Source: Lachnospiraceae bacterium
GTDB lineage: Bacteria > Bacillota > Clostridia > Lachnospirales > Lachnospiraceae
NCBI GenBank assembly: GCA_024403485.1
Contig: JAKSRT010000014.1
Location: 1 to 37,228 of the forward strand
DNA length: 37,228 bases
Reading direction: 5' to 3'
Part shown: piece after piece, positions 17,666 to 26,375 of the stretch
Layout: each line of letters begins with the position of its first letter
How positions within the stretch are numbered: position 1 is the stretch's first letter
Position numbers and translations under genes: made by a program
Notes under the pieces: generated by a model
Told to the model about the DNA's origin: nothing
Databases searched by the model: none
The model's input: the letters and a program-made list of their open reading frames with translations, nothing else

Positions 17666-18700
17666 ATGTCCAAATTATATGAAAGAATAAACAACAACGA
17701 AGTATACGTTATTGCGGAAATGAGTGCAAATCACGGCGGAAATCTTGATTATGCCCTTGAAATTGTGCGGGGGGCTGCCAAGGCAGGTGCTGATTGTTTA
17801 AAGATTCAGACCTATACGGCAGATACCTTAACCATAGATTGTGATAATGAGTATTTTCAGATAAAGGGTGGACTTTGGGACGGATATAAGCTTTATGATT
17901 TGTATGGTGACGCCAACACTCCTTGGGAATGGCATAAAGCAATCAAAGATGAATGTGAAAAATGCGGTATAGATTTTCTTTCTACCCCTTTTGATAATAC
18001 TGCGGTGGATTTTTTAGAGGAGCTAGGTGCCGATTCATATAAAATTGCAAGTTTTGAACTTCCTGATATCCCTCTTATAGAATATGCGGCTTCAAAGGGT
18101 AAGCCCATGATTATATCCTGCGGAATGGGAACTCCTGAGGATATCGAGGATGCACTTGAGGCCTGCAAAAGAGCAGGCAATGATCAGGTTGTTTTATTAA
18201 AATGTTGCAGCGAATATCCTGCCAACTGGGAGGATATGCACCTTGGAAACATTCCTGATATGGCAGCGAGATTTAATATCCCTATCGGACTTTCTGACCA
18301 CTCTGCCGGAAGCCTTGCGGCTGTTGTGGGTGTTTCAATGGGAGCCTGCGTAGTTGAAAAACATGTATGCATTTCAAGGGAAATAAAGACTGCAGACTCT
18401 GAGTTTAGCATGGAACTCACCGAATTTGCGGATATGGTTCGGGATATAAGAAATGCGAAAGTTATATCTGCCGGCCCCTGCTATACACTTACGGAAAAAG
18501 AAAAGAGTTCTACTATTTTCAGAAGAAGTCTTTTTGCCATAGAAGATATAAATGCGGGTGATATTATAACAAAAGAAAATGTTCGATCCATTCGCCCGGG
18601 CAACGGAATAAAACCTAAGTATCTTAAGGACCTTATAGGTAAGCCGGCGCCCCATAGCTTAAAACGCGGCGAACCGATTCCTGAATCGTTTTTGAAATAA
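17666..18700 (+). CDS. pseI: pseudaminic acid synthase (NeuB family)
   Basis: PseI condenses a 6-deoxy di-N-acetyl hexose with phosphoenolpyruvate to form pseudaminic acid. The 344-residue protein has IAEMSANHGGNLDYAL, CLKIQTYTADTLT, GGLWDGYKLYDLYGDANTPW, TPFDNTAVDFLEELGADSYK, GLSDHSAG and EKHVC. The C-terminal SAF/antifreeze-like domain runs from about residue 285 (RRSLFAIEDINAGDIITKEN). The LWDGYKLYDLY and TPWEWH blocks are typical of PseI. The ATG at 17666 has GGAGG 5 bases upstream and gives the normal family length. A TTG at 17615 would add 17 unrelated residues. Confidence 0.92.
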   Translation: MSKLYERINNNEVYVIAEMSANHGGNLDYALEIVRGAAKAGADCLKIQTYTADTLTIDCDNEYFQIKGGLWDGYKLYDLYGDANTPWEWHKAIKDECEKCGIDFLSTPFDNTAVDFLEELGADSYKIASFELPDIPLIEYAASKGKPMIISCGMGTPEDIEDALEACKRAGNDQVVLLKCCSEYPANWEDMHLGNIPDMAARFNIPIGLSDHSAGSLAAVVGVSMGACVVEKHVCISREIKTADSEFSMELTEFADMVRDIRNAKVISAGPCYTLTEKEKSSTIFRRSLFAIEDINAGDIITKENVRSIRPGNGIKPKYLKDLIGKPAPHSLKRGEPIPESFLK

Positions 18701-18740
18701 GAAAGAATTAATCCTAATAATATTATTGTCAAAGAGGCAG

Positions 18741-18769
18741 CCCGGATTTTGGGTTGTCCGGCAACCGGG
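18741..18769 (+). promoter_or_regulatory. hairpin covering the ribosome binding site of the formyltransferase
   Basis: CCCGG (18741-18745) can pair with CCGGG (18765-18769), and inside it GGTTG pairs with CAACC around TCCGG. The only SD-like bases before the ATG at 18775 (GGGA) overlap the 3' arm. Confidence 0.35.
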
Positions 18770-18774
18770 AAAAT

Positions 18775-19359
18775 ATGAAAATACTTTGTTTATATAACAA
18801 TGATTGTGCCCTTGAGCTGTTTGAAATGATAAAGAAAAAAGGTCACGAAGTTGTTTTTTGCAGTGAAAAATTAACAGTTGAATATATAAAATCAGAGGCT
18901 TTTGACCTGGCGGTAAGCTATACCTACAGATACATTCTTACCGGTGAACTGATTGAGGCACTTGGCGGTAACGTAGTTAATATTCATAATTCATACCTGC
19001 CTTATAATCGCGGAGCAGACCCGAATATTTGGAGCATTGTCGAAGGAACTCCAAGAGGGGTAACTCTTCATTACATGAATGAAGGCCTGGATAAGGGCGA
19101 GATTATTGCACAGCGCATTGTAACGGAAGGCGACGGAGAAACTCTTAAAAGCTCTTATGATAACTTAGACAGAAATGCTAAGGAACTTTTTATTGAAGCC
19201 CTTGATTATTACGATGAATGGCAGGATATTAAATTTGCTCCGATAGGAAAAGGAACTTACCATTCCGTTAAAGACGGTGAATCAATCAAAGAAAGAATTA
19301 CATCCTATGATATGAAAATCAAGGATTTTATCGAAGCCATAAAAGATATGACCTATTAG
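18775..19359 (+). CDS. sugar N-formyltransferase-like protein
   Basis: A 194-residue protein of the methionyl-tRNA formyltransferase/GART fold. The catalytic Asn and His are in VVNIHNSYLPYNRGADPN and the catalytic Asp is in MNEGLDKGEIIAQ, so it uses a formyl-tetrahydrofolate-type donor. It is too short for Fmt and lacks that enzyme's C-terminal tRNA-binding domain. Its place directly after pseI suggests N-formylation of a nonulosonic acid or its amino-sugar precursor, as is known for some pseudaminate derivatives. The start is the ATG at 18775 (MKILCLYNND, a natural fold start); a TTG 21 bases upstream is in frame but unsupported. The substrate is inferred. Confidence 0.8.
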   Translation: MKILCLYNNDCALELFEMIKKKGHEVVFCSEKLTVEYIKSEAFDLAVSYTYRYILTGELIEALGGNVVNIHNSYLPYNRGADPNIWSIVEGTPRGVTLHYMNEGLDKGEIIAQRIVTEGDGETLKSSYDNLDRNAKELFIEALDYYDEWQDIKFAPIGKGTYHSVKDGESIKERITSYDMKIKDFIEAIKDMTY

Positions 19360-19405
19360 AATTGCGTGTTTGTTTTTTGTTTTGGGCGTGCAGGGGAGCG
19401 AAAAC

Positions 19406-20539
19406 ATGAAATTAGTATTTGTTTCCAATTACATAAATCATCATCAGATTCCCTTGTGCGAGGAACTTTATCGCTTAAGCGACGGGGAGTTTGTTTTCCT
19501 TGCCACCGAGCCTATGAGCGAGGAGCGAAAGGCTATGGGATGGGATGCGACCGCTTCCTCAAAAAATTATGTGGTGAATTATTTCGAAGACCCGGATAAG
19601 GGTGATTCTCTTATTATGGACAGCGAATATGTTCTTTTTGGAGGCACCGAAAATCAGGAACTGATTATTAAAAGGCTTGAAGCCGGAAAGTTTACGGTTC
19701 GATACAGTGAACGTTTATATAAAACCGGAAGATGGAAATTTGTTTCACCAAGGGGATTAAAACAAAAATTTCATGATCATACCCGTTTTAGAAAATCACC
19801 GGTATTTCTTTTATGTGCAGGGGCATATGTGGCAGGTGATTTTAATCTTGTTGGTGCATATCCCGGAAAAAAGCTTAAATTCGGATATTTCCCGAAGGCT
19901 TATAAATACGAGGATGTCAATTCATTTCGCAGGAAAGTTGATAAAGATAACAGCATAAACATCCTTTGGGCCGGTCGGTTTATCGATTGGAAGCATCCTG
20001 AAATGATGGTAGAGCTGGCCGGCCTTTTGGCAGATGTCGGATTGGATTTTAAGATTACCATGGTAGGTAACGGTGAACTTAAAGAAACCGTCGAAAATCA
20101 GGCAAAAGAAAACGATATGTTAAAATATATGGAATTTATCGGAGCCTTATCACCTGAAGAAGTCAGGGAAAAAATGCTTTTGGCTGATTTCTTTATTTCA
20201 ACCTCAGACAGACAGGAAGGCTGGGGAGCCGTAATCAACGAGGCTATGAATTCGGGCTGCGTGACTATTGCTGCCAAGGATATCGGCGCGGCACCATATC
20301 TTATAAGAAACGGCGAAAACGGTTATATGTATAAAGCCCTTGATGTGAAGGCCATAAAGGATATTATTGTTACTTTGGCACAGGATAAAAATAAGCGATA
20401 CGAAATCGGAAATAGAGCTTATGAGACCATAGTTAATACCTGGAATGCAGAGACTGCAGCCAAAAGGCTATGGGACTTTTTTAAAACTCACGGTCATGAA
20501 GCGTGTAAATATTCTGAAGGCCCATTAAGCAAAGCATAG
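19406..20539 (+). CDS. family 4 glycosyltransferase
   Basis: A 377-residue GT-B enzyme starting MKLVFVSNYINHHQIPLCEE, with GGGGAG 7 bases before the ATG. The C-terminal donor domain has ILWAGRFIDWKHPEMMVELA, MVGNGELKETV, FIGALSPEEVREKM and the GT4 signature TSDRQEGWGAVINEAMNSGC with the expected Glu. The N-terminal half includes a short basic segment (LKQKFHDHTRFRKSP) that may touch membrane. It starts 46 bases after the formyltransferase. Donor unknown. Confidence 0.9.
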   Translation: MKLVFVSNYINHHQIPLCEELYRLSDGEFVFLATEPMSEERKAMGWDATASSKNYVVNYFEDPDKGDSLIMDSEYVLFGGTENQELIIKRLEAGKFTVRYSERLYKTGRWKFVSPRGLKQKFHDHTRFRKSPVFLLCAGAYVAGDFNLVGAYPGKKLKFGYFPKAYKYEDVNSFRRKVDKDNSINILWAGRFIDWKHPEMMVELAGLLADVGLDFKITMVGNGELKETVENQAKENDMLKYMEFIGALSPEEVREKMLLADFFISTSDRQEGWGAVINEAMNSGCVTIAAKDIGAAPYLIRNGENGYMYKALDVKAIKDIIVTLAQDKNKRYEIGNRAYETIVNTWNAETAAKRLWDFFKTHGHEACKYSEGPLSKA

Positions 20540-20628
20540 CAATCAAGGCAGAATGAATTATATGCGGCCGATTATTGGTTTTTGATAATTATTTTTTGAC
20601 AAAATTACAGTTTATGAAAAGGAATAAT

Positions 20629-21918
20629 ATGAGCAATACAGACGGACAGAAAATATATGATATAGCAGGTGAAATATTCCCGATATGCAGAAGCCTTTCC
20701 GGCAGGGGCGTAAGAGAAACCTTTGATATTTTAAAAAAGTATGCTGACATTACTGTCACCGAAGTGCCTACCGGAACGGAAGTATTTGACTGGACAGTGC
20801 CCAGAGAATGGGAAATAAATGATGCTTATATTGAAAATGAAGCCGGTGAGAAGATTATTGATTTTAAAAAGTGCAATCTCCATGTGATGGGATATTCGGC
20901 GCCCGTTGATGAGTGGGTTGATCTTGATGAACTTCTTACACATGTGTACACAGAGCCGGGTCAGCCGGAGGCGATTCCGTATATTACATCATATTACAAA
21001 GAACGCTATGGTTTTTGTATGAGTGAGAACACAAAGAATTCCTTAAAGCCGGGGAAATATCATATGTATATTGACTCCCGCCTTTTTGAGGGAAGTCTGT
21101 CTTACGGTGAAATTGTGATTCCGGGTGAAAGTGAAGAAGAGATTCTTTTTACCACATATGTGTGCCATCCTTCCATGGCCAACAATGAGTGCTCAGGTCC
21201 TGCCACTGCAGTTTATATTGCAGATTATATAAAGAGGCTTCCCAAAAGGAAATATACCTACAGATTTGTATTCAATCCCGAAACCATTGGCTCAATTACT
21301 TATATTTCAAGAAATCTTGAACATTTAAAGAGTCATGTGAAGGCAGCCTTTAATTTAAGCTGTGTGGGCGATAATCTTGATTATTCTATAGTGCATTCAA
21401 AATACGGCAACACTTTTGCCGATAAGGCACTTACCAATATTCTTACATATCACGACAAGTTTTCGGATTACAGTTTCTTGGAGAGGGGTTCAGATGAGCG
21501 TCAGTACAATGCCCCCGGAGTTGATATTCCCATGGTAACTTTTTGCAGAAGTAAGTTTACAAAGTTCCCCGAGTATCATACTTCTCTTGATAATATGGAC
21601 TTTGTAAGTCCTGAGGGATTCCAAGGCACTTTCGATGTGCTTAGAAAACTTGTTAATGCCCTTGAAAACAACGGATATTATAAAGTAAATGTTCTTTGTG
21701 AGCCACAGCTTGGCAAACGTGGCTTGTATCCAAGTGTAAGCCGTAAAGGGCAGTATGACACCGTAATGATGCTTACAAGTTTTATTGCTTATTCAGATGG
21801 AAGAAACGATTTGTTTGATATAAGTAATATTACTCATATACCGACGGAAGAACTGATAGAAATAAAAGATAAACTTGTTGCCAACGGTCTTATAGATATT
21901 AATGACTGTGCATGGTAA
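20629..21918 (+). CDS. DUF4910 aminopeptidase-like protein of polysaccharide loci
   Basis: A 429-residue protein with an M28-like zinc peptidase core interrupted by a DUF2172-type insert, plus a C-terminal winged-helix segment from about residue 360. Candidate metal ligands are His near 179 in CHPSMANNECSGP, Glu near 218 in NPETIGS and His near 315 in FPEYHTSLDN; GSDERQY lies between them. Such proteins recur in surface-polysaccharide and flagellar-glycan clusters, but their substrate is not known. It could deacylate an amino sugar or nonulosonate rather than cut peptides; this is inference from context. The start is the ATG at 20629 with AAGGA 6 bases upstream. It is the last gene of the operon. 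Confidence 0.85.
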   Translation: MSNTDGQKIYDIAGEIFPICRSLSGRGVRETFDILKKYADITVTEVPTGTEVFDWTVPREWEINDAYIENEAGEKIIDFKKCNLHVMGYSAPVDEWVDLDELLTHVYTEPGQPEAIPYITSYYKERYGFCMSENTKNSLKPGKYHMYIDSRLFEGSLSYGEIVIPGESEEEILFTTYVCHPSMANNECSGPATAVYIADYIKRLPKRKYTYRFVFNPETIGSITYISRNLEHLKSHVKAAFNLSCVGDNLDYSIVHSKYGNTFADKALTNILTYHDKFSDYSFLERGSDERQYNAPGVDIPMVTFCRSKFTKFPEYHTSLDNMDFVSPEGFQGTFDVLRKLVNALENNGYYKVNVLCEPQLGKRGLYPSVSRKGQYDTVMMLTSFIAYSDGRNDLFDISNITHIPTEELIEIKDKLVANGLIDINDCAW

Positions 21919-21920
21919 AA

Positions 21921-21969
21921 ACTAAAAAATAAACCCCTTAAAGATACTGAACTTGAGTATCCTGAAGGG
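21921..21969 (-). terminator. terminator between convergent genes
   Basis: CCCTT, an internal loop and GATACT pair with AGTATC, an internal loop and AAGGG (21935-21969). On the minus strand the hairpin is followed by TTTATTTTTTAG, a good terminator for the gene ending at 21979. On the plus strand the tail is poor, though the hairpin may still slow transcription from the operon. Confidence 0.7.
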
Positions 21970-21978
21970 ACTTAAAAC

Positions 21979-23169
21979 TTAAGCTGCTGCTTTGAGTTCC
22001 TTTGTGAACAGATAACAATATACAGCGTAAACCGCAAAATTAATAACCGCGAGAATATGAACACCGATGCCTACATGGAACAGGAAGTTTGAGTAAGTGC
22101 ATACGGACATAATCTGAAGGGCAATGCAGGGGATTATGGATTTCTTATTTCTGAACATATAAAGAATAGCCAATATTTCGTATAAAAAGCCGTAACGATC
22201 GTGCATGGCGGGAAGCATAAATACCGTTGTATAGGTAAGAAGCAATGAAAAACTTATAAAGAGCGATGGATTTTTAAATAAATCCATTTGCTCTTTTTCT
22301 TTATTTTTTTGGCTCCAAAGAACATAAATCATCCAAAATGCCAGTACGGAAACGGTAATTACCATTCCAATCGCTTTGGCATATTTATAGTTATTCTGCA
22401 TATAATCGTAAGCAATGGTATGAAGGAAACTTGGATAATTCATTATTACACAGCCGTATTCGTCGGTCTGGCTAAAGTAAAGTGAGAAGCCTGTGAATAT
22501 GCTACGTCCTGCTATGATTGCGGGAATGGTGGATACCCACATTACTGCGGGAGTAATCAAAAAGTGAAGAATTGAAAACTTCTTTTTGTAAAAATACATG
22601 AATAAAAAGAAGGGTAAAATGAATACAGCCTGTAGCTTGAAAGAAAGTGCCACACCAAGGACAACAAAGGACAGGATGTGTTTTTCTTTGTATAAAAGGT
22701 ATAAAGAAAGAACCACAAAGAAAGTATAGATTGAATCACATTGTGCCCAGAACGAGGAATTGAAAAATACCACGGGGGACAGCCAGATAAGTGAAAAAAC
22801 TACGACTGCTTCGGTGCTTTTCCCTGTTTCTTTGTAAAGAATGAAGCCTGCAAGGCATGCAAGCAGTAAGTCAAAAACTATACTTAATCCTTTATAAGCA
22901 AATAATGCGGGAATTGGAAGATAGGTAAATAAAGCAATAAGTGTCTGATACAAAACATTGTAATTGCCCACCTGATGGTCCAAAGCTTTAAGACCACCGC
23001 AGGCTTTTATTTCGTTGTACCATTCAAGAAGATAATTATAGGCGTCTTCGCTTACAAAATTTCTGACAGAAAGTCGGATTGCCGCTCCGGCCAGGAAAGC
23101 AGCAATCAATATAATAAAGAAAATATTTTTCTCAATAAATTCCAGGAATTTCTTTTCGAATTTGAACAT
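21979..23169 (-). CDS. GT-C family mannosyltransferase-like membrane protein
   Basis: 396 residues with about 10 membrane helices. The first external loop has NFVSEDAYNYLLEWYNEI with the acidic pair expected for GT-C catalysis. SSFWAQCDSIYTFFVVLSLY and GVALSFKLQAVFILP resemble the ALG6/PIG-V/Gpi18 style of dolichol- or polyprenol-dependent hexosyltransferases, and MHDRYGFLYE is a second conserved type of loop. The ATG at 23169 has AGAGG 7 bases upstream; a longer in-frame start at 23193 is less likely. It is the last gene of a three-gene minus-strand unit. Confidence 0.78.
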   Translation of the reverse strand: MFKFEKKFLEFIEKNIFFIILIAAFLAGAAIRLSVRNFVSEDAYNYLLEWYNEIKACGGLKALDHQVGNYNVLYQTLIALFTYLPIPALFAYKGLSIVFDLLLACLAGFILYKETGKSTEAVVVFSLIWLSPVVFFNSSFWAQCDSIYTFFVVLSLYLLYKEKHILSFVVLGVALSFKLQAVFILPFFLFMYFYKKKFSILHFLITPAVMWVSTIPAIIAGRSIFTGFSLYFSQTDEYGCVIMNYPSFLHTIAYDYMQNNYKYAKAIGMVITVSVLAFWMIYVLWSQKNKEKEQMDLFKNPSLFISFSLLLTYTTVFMLPAMHDRYGFLYEILAILYMFRNKKSIIPCIALQIMSVCTYSNFLFHVGIGVHILAVINFAVYAVYCYLFTKELKAAA

Positions 23170-23239
23170 ATAAAACCTCTGATGTTTTTGCATATATTAA
23201 GGATATACGATTTATGCAAAATTGTCATTTTAAAACTTT

Positions 23240-23515
23240 TTAAAAACTGATCGGATCCTCTTCGATAATCTGAAATTCGAGAAAATCAAACGGAATGCTG
23301 TCGATAAAACTGTCCTTATAAAAGCGAACCTTAGCGGTTCTTTTGAAGTCGGCTATGTTTACATCAAGCCAAATGGGTTTACTTAAATCGAATTCAAGGC
23401 AAACCTTATCCAAGGCCGCAAAAACCTTGTGTGTTCGGCTTTCGTCTGAAAAGTCTTCAATGGTCATATCACAAATCATTCTGTTGTCTTTGAATTCTTT
23501 GGCCCAGATGCGCAT
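23240..23515 (-). CDS. small hypothetical protein, 91 residues
   Basis: A soluble, acidic 91-residue protein with no signal peptide or membrane helix, starting MRIWAKEFKDNRMICDMTIE. AAGGAG lies 6 bases before the ATG, so it is a real gene although it overlaps the 3' end of the EamA permease gene by 40 bases. The sequence is dense in charged and aromatic residues (LEFDLSKPIWLDVNIADFKR). Function unknown. I recall similar small proteins in Lachnospiraceae but cannot name a family. Confidence 0.75.
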   Translation of the reverse strand: MRIWAKEFKDNRMICDMTIEDFSDESRTHKVFAALDKVCLEFDLSKPIWLDVNIADFKRTAKVRFYKDSFIDSIPFDFLEFQIIEEDPISF

Positions 23516-24411
23516 CGGTTCTCCTTTTTGGTACTGCCGGTTTCTGTGGCTGAAAGTCCCAGAACCACAATGGCAGCAAATATCATTAATATACCTATTA
23601 TTTTATATGCTGTTGCTTCTTCTTTCCATATAAAAATTCCGATAAGACTACCGACAAGAGGCTCTATGGTAACAAGAACCGCGGCCATACCTGCTTCCAT
23701 TCCGGCAAGGCCGTATGTATATGCAATATATGGGATTACGGTACATATAAGGGCAATGCTCAGTAAATACGGTATAGTATCAAGATTTATCTGTTTTATA
23801 AGTTTTGCGGGACCGGCAAAGACAGCTAAAGCAACTCCGGCAAGTAAAAGAGTATAAAATGTAATAGTCAGACTTTTGTATTTTTTTGTGGCGAAGGTAC
23901 CGAAAATTGAATATAATGCATAACCAAAACCTGCCCCTAAACCTACTATAATCGCTTTTAACCCAAGTGCTGTGGTATTTCCTATAAGACCTGCAACAAG
24001 GGTACAGCCTGCCAAAGTCAAAATAAGGCATAAAACTTTCTTTGGCGTAAGCTTTTCTTTAAAAATCACAGCGCTCATAAGCATAACAAAAACGGGAGAA
24101 GTGTATAGAAGCACTACGGCTATGGCGGCACCGGAATTTACGATGGTATAAAAGTAGCACACGGAAAAAAAGGTGAGACTGAGTATTCCTGTTCCGACAA
24201 ACATCCAGATATCTTTTATATCGATTTTAAGAGCATTTCTGTCTTTTATCAGTAAGAAGACAAAAAGCATTATAGCCGCAAAAATTGTTCTTAAGGCACT
24301 TATTTCAAGGGAACCAAGTCCTTGTTCATTAAGCGGTTTTATCATTAAACTGATGACACCCCAGCATATACCTGCGAGAACCACCATCAGCAGTCCTTTT
24401 GTATTTTTCAT
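23476..24411 (-). CDS. EamA/DMT-family permease
   Basis: 311 residues with ten membrane helices in two repeated EamA halves. The first begins LLMVVLAGICWGVISLMIKP. The second begins near GLGAGFGYALYSIFG and ends with the family's GMAAVLVTIEPLVGSLIG. DMT permeases export small metabolites such as amino acids or nucleotide sugars; the substrate here is unknown. GAGG lies 7 bases before the ATG. The C-terminal tail is basic and polar. Confidence 0.9.
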   Translation of the reverse strand: MKNTKGLLMVVLAGICWGVISLMIKPLNEQGLGSLEISALRTIFAAIMLFVFLLIKDRNALKIDIKDIWMFVGTGILSLTFFSVCYFYTIVNSGAAIAVVLLYTSPVFVMLMSAVIFKEKLTPKKVLCLILTLAGCTLVAGLIGNTTALGLKAIIVGLGAGFGYALYSIFGTFATKKYKSLTITFYTLLLAGVALAVFAGPAKLIKQINLDTIPYLLSIALICTVIPYIAYTYGLAGMEAGMAAVLVTIEPLVGSLIGIFIWKEEATAYKIIGILMIFAAIVVLGLSATETGSTKKENRCASGPKNSKTTE

Positions 24412-24461
24412 TTATAACCTCATTAATGCATATATTACGATTCAATATGTTAAGGCTTTAT

Positions 24462-24490
24462 TTGCTTTTTTTCAGATAGTATTCTATCAT
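24462..24490 (+). promoter_or_regulatory. candidate promoter for the 592-residue membrane protein
   Basis: TTGCTT (24462-24467) and TATCAT (24485-24490) are 17 bases apart. The -10 box is only 10 bases before the ATG at 24501 and no SD is visible, so the transcript would be almost leaderless. Confidence 0.4.
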
Positions 24491-24500
24491 TTATTTTGCT

Positions 24501-26279
24501 ATGAACAACAAAAAAATAAGCAAAATTGCATATTTTCTTGGATTGATGGTATTGGCCCTGTTACCGTTTTACCGGGTCTTTTTTGGCGTGGATTTTACCG
24601 ATACAGGTTACTCAATAGCAAATTTTATGAATTTTACCGATAAGCGGGGCTTTTGGTCTTTGTCTACATATTTGGCCAATTTTGCCGGTTTCATATTTAC
24701 AAGACTTCCGTTTGGAAGAACTCTTGTCGGTATTCGCTTCTATTGTACTCTTGTTGTGGTGGCTCTTGTTGTTTATTTATATGTTAAATTAAGCAGAATA
24801 TTTAATTCGATTCCGGTGTTTGTCGGCCTGCTCATTTCCATACTTATGACATGGTGCCCGTTTGTCGTTTTGTACAATTATCTTTCGTATCTGCTTACGG
24901 CGGTCATTCTTATTCTTTTATATGAAGCGTTAAATGATGGCAAAGAATGCAAATTTTTCGTAGCGGGATTACTGCTTGGAGCCAACGTTTTCGTAAGATT
25001 TTCAAATCTTACCGTGGCAATATTGATTATTCCCGTTGCCATATGTACATTACAAAATTTTGATAAAAAGAAATTGGGTATTTTGTTAAGACGGACGGGA
25101 CTCTCGGTTGGAGGCTTTGCCACGGGTTTTGCGGCAATGTTTGTGATGACCGGAATCACTCACGGATTTGGAAGCTTCTTTAAGATGCTTGATACACTTT
25201 CTTCTCTAAGCAATGCCGATTATGGTTATTCTTACAAGGATATGCTGCTGACCCTCCCGTATGAGATTATGGGATACGGCAAATGGATCCCGATTGTCGT
25301 TCTTTTGATTCTTTGTGCTTATATGGCCACAATTATGTTGAAGCATTATAAACTGAACAGGTGGATAGGTTTAGCCTTTTCTTTGACTACTGCCACAGCG
25401 GTTCTTGTCATATTACGATATATGAGTTATTGGTCGGTGTTTACCGTTCACGACTATAACAGCTACCTGTCTGTAAGTGTTTTCGCATTAATAGCCGTCT
25501 TGGGCACAGGATTGGCTTCGATAGTTTCATTAATAAAGCAAAAGAATGTTTTCTTTGCCATCTCGGTTCTCTGCCTGATTTTTATTATTCCGCTTGGCAC
25601 CAATACAGGGCTTCTGGCATATCAGAATTTCATGTTTATTATTGTACCAACAGGATTTGGCATTTTCATGAATCTTGTAGGTGACGGACTTAACAATGGG
25701 ACAGAGGCTGAGGAAGGCATAGGCAGGCGCACTCCTCTTTGGGATATCATAAAAATGGTAACACCGATAAATGCAGCGGTAGGTCTGCTTCTTTTGGTTG
25801 CGCTTTTTCAGTCGGGATTGTTTTATAAAACCTTCTGCTATGCCAGTGCATCAAATACGGAACTGACGGCTTCTTTTGACAAGGGTGTGCTTAAAGGAAC
25901 AAAGGCCCTTCCGGGCATGGTAACAATTGTGAGTGGCCTTGACGATTACATTGAAGATGCGGGCATCAGAAATAAAAAAGTGATTACCTGGGGAGATATT
26001 CCGCTGATGGGCTTTGCGCTTGACATGCAGGACGCGATTTCAACCGGATGGCCGGACCTTACAAGCTACCGGGCAGAGTCATTTACTGCGGAAATTGCAA
26101 AACTTGATTCGGATTTACCGATAATAATAGTGAATAAATGGTATTCGGGCGGCAATCCTCTTGATGAGGCGGTTTGGCCTTATTCAAAAAAGGCGGAAAT
26201 ATTAGCCGGATTTATGCAGGAGCACTCCTATAAGCAATCCTTTGAAAATGACAAATTTTTGGTTTATCGGGCTGATTAA
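24501..26279 (+). CDS. large polytopic membrane protein, GT-C-like
   Basis: 592 residues with about 11-12 membrane helices to about residue 445 and a soluble C-terminal domain of about 145 residues. The first external loop reads FGVDFTDTGYSIANFMNFTD, with two acidic residues as in GT-C enzymes. The overall plan (helices, then an external domain ending KFLVYRAD) matches the 617-residue protein at 15759, whose end is GGYTVYSIR. Function is inferred as an extracytoplasmic glycosyltransferase or related envelope protein. It diverges from the EamA gene by 89 bases. Confidence 0.7.
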   Translation: MNNKKISKIAYFLGLMVLALLPFYRVFFGVDFTDTGYSIANFMNFTDKRGFWSLSTYLANFAGFIFTRLPFGRTLVGIRFYCTLVVVALVVYLYVKLSRIFNSIPVFVGLLISILMTWCPFVVLYNYLSYLLTAVILILLYEALNDGKECKFFVAGLLLGANVFVRFSNLTVAILIIPVAICTLQNFDKKKLGILLRRTGLSVGGFATGFAAMFVMTGITHGFGSFFKMLDTLSSLSNADYGYSYKDMLLTLPYEIMGYGKWIPIVVLLILCAYMATIMLKHYKLNRWIGLAFSLTTATAVLVILRYMSYWSVFTVHDYNSYLSVSVFALIAVLGTGLASIVSLIKQKNVFFAISVLCLIFIIPLGTNTGLLAYQNFMFIIVPTGFGIFMNLVGDGLNNGTEAEEGIGRRTPLWDIIKMVTPINAAVGLLLLVALFQSGLFYKTFCYASASNTELTASFDKGVLKGTKALPGMVTIVSGLDDYIEDAGIRNKKVITWGDIPLMGFALDMQDAISTGWPDLTSYRAESFTAEIAKLDSDLPIIIVNKWYSGGNPLDEAVWPYSKKAEILAGFMQEHSYKQSFENDKFLVYRAD

Positions 26280-26316
26280 TTAATTTGCGTGAAATCGCAA
26301 GACACCGCTGCGTTTG

Positions 26317-26345
26317 TTGAATTAAAGTAAGCTTTGTTGTAATAT
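26317..26345 (+). promoter_or_regulatory. candidate promoter for the DUF6020 gene
   Basis: TTGAAT (26317-26322) and TAATAT (26340-26345) lie 17 bases apart, 30 bases before the GTG start. The -10 box matches consensus only in part. Confidence 0.35.
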
Positions 26346-26375
26346 ATTTATGCTAAAACATCCATAGGAGTTAAT

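Noticed and set aside
20596-20628. Promoter with TTGACA before the DUF4910 gene
   Set aside because: No acceptable -10 box at 16 to 18 bases; the gene is more simply the last gene of the operon.
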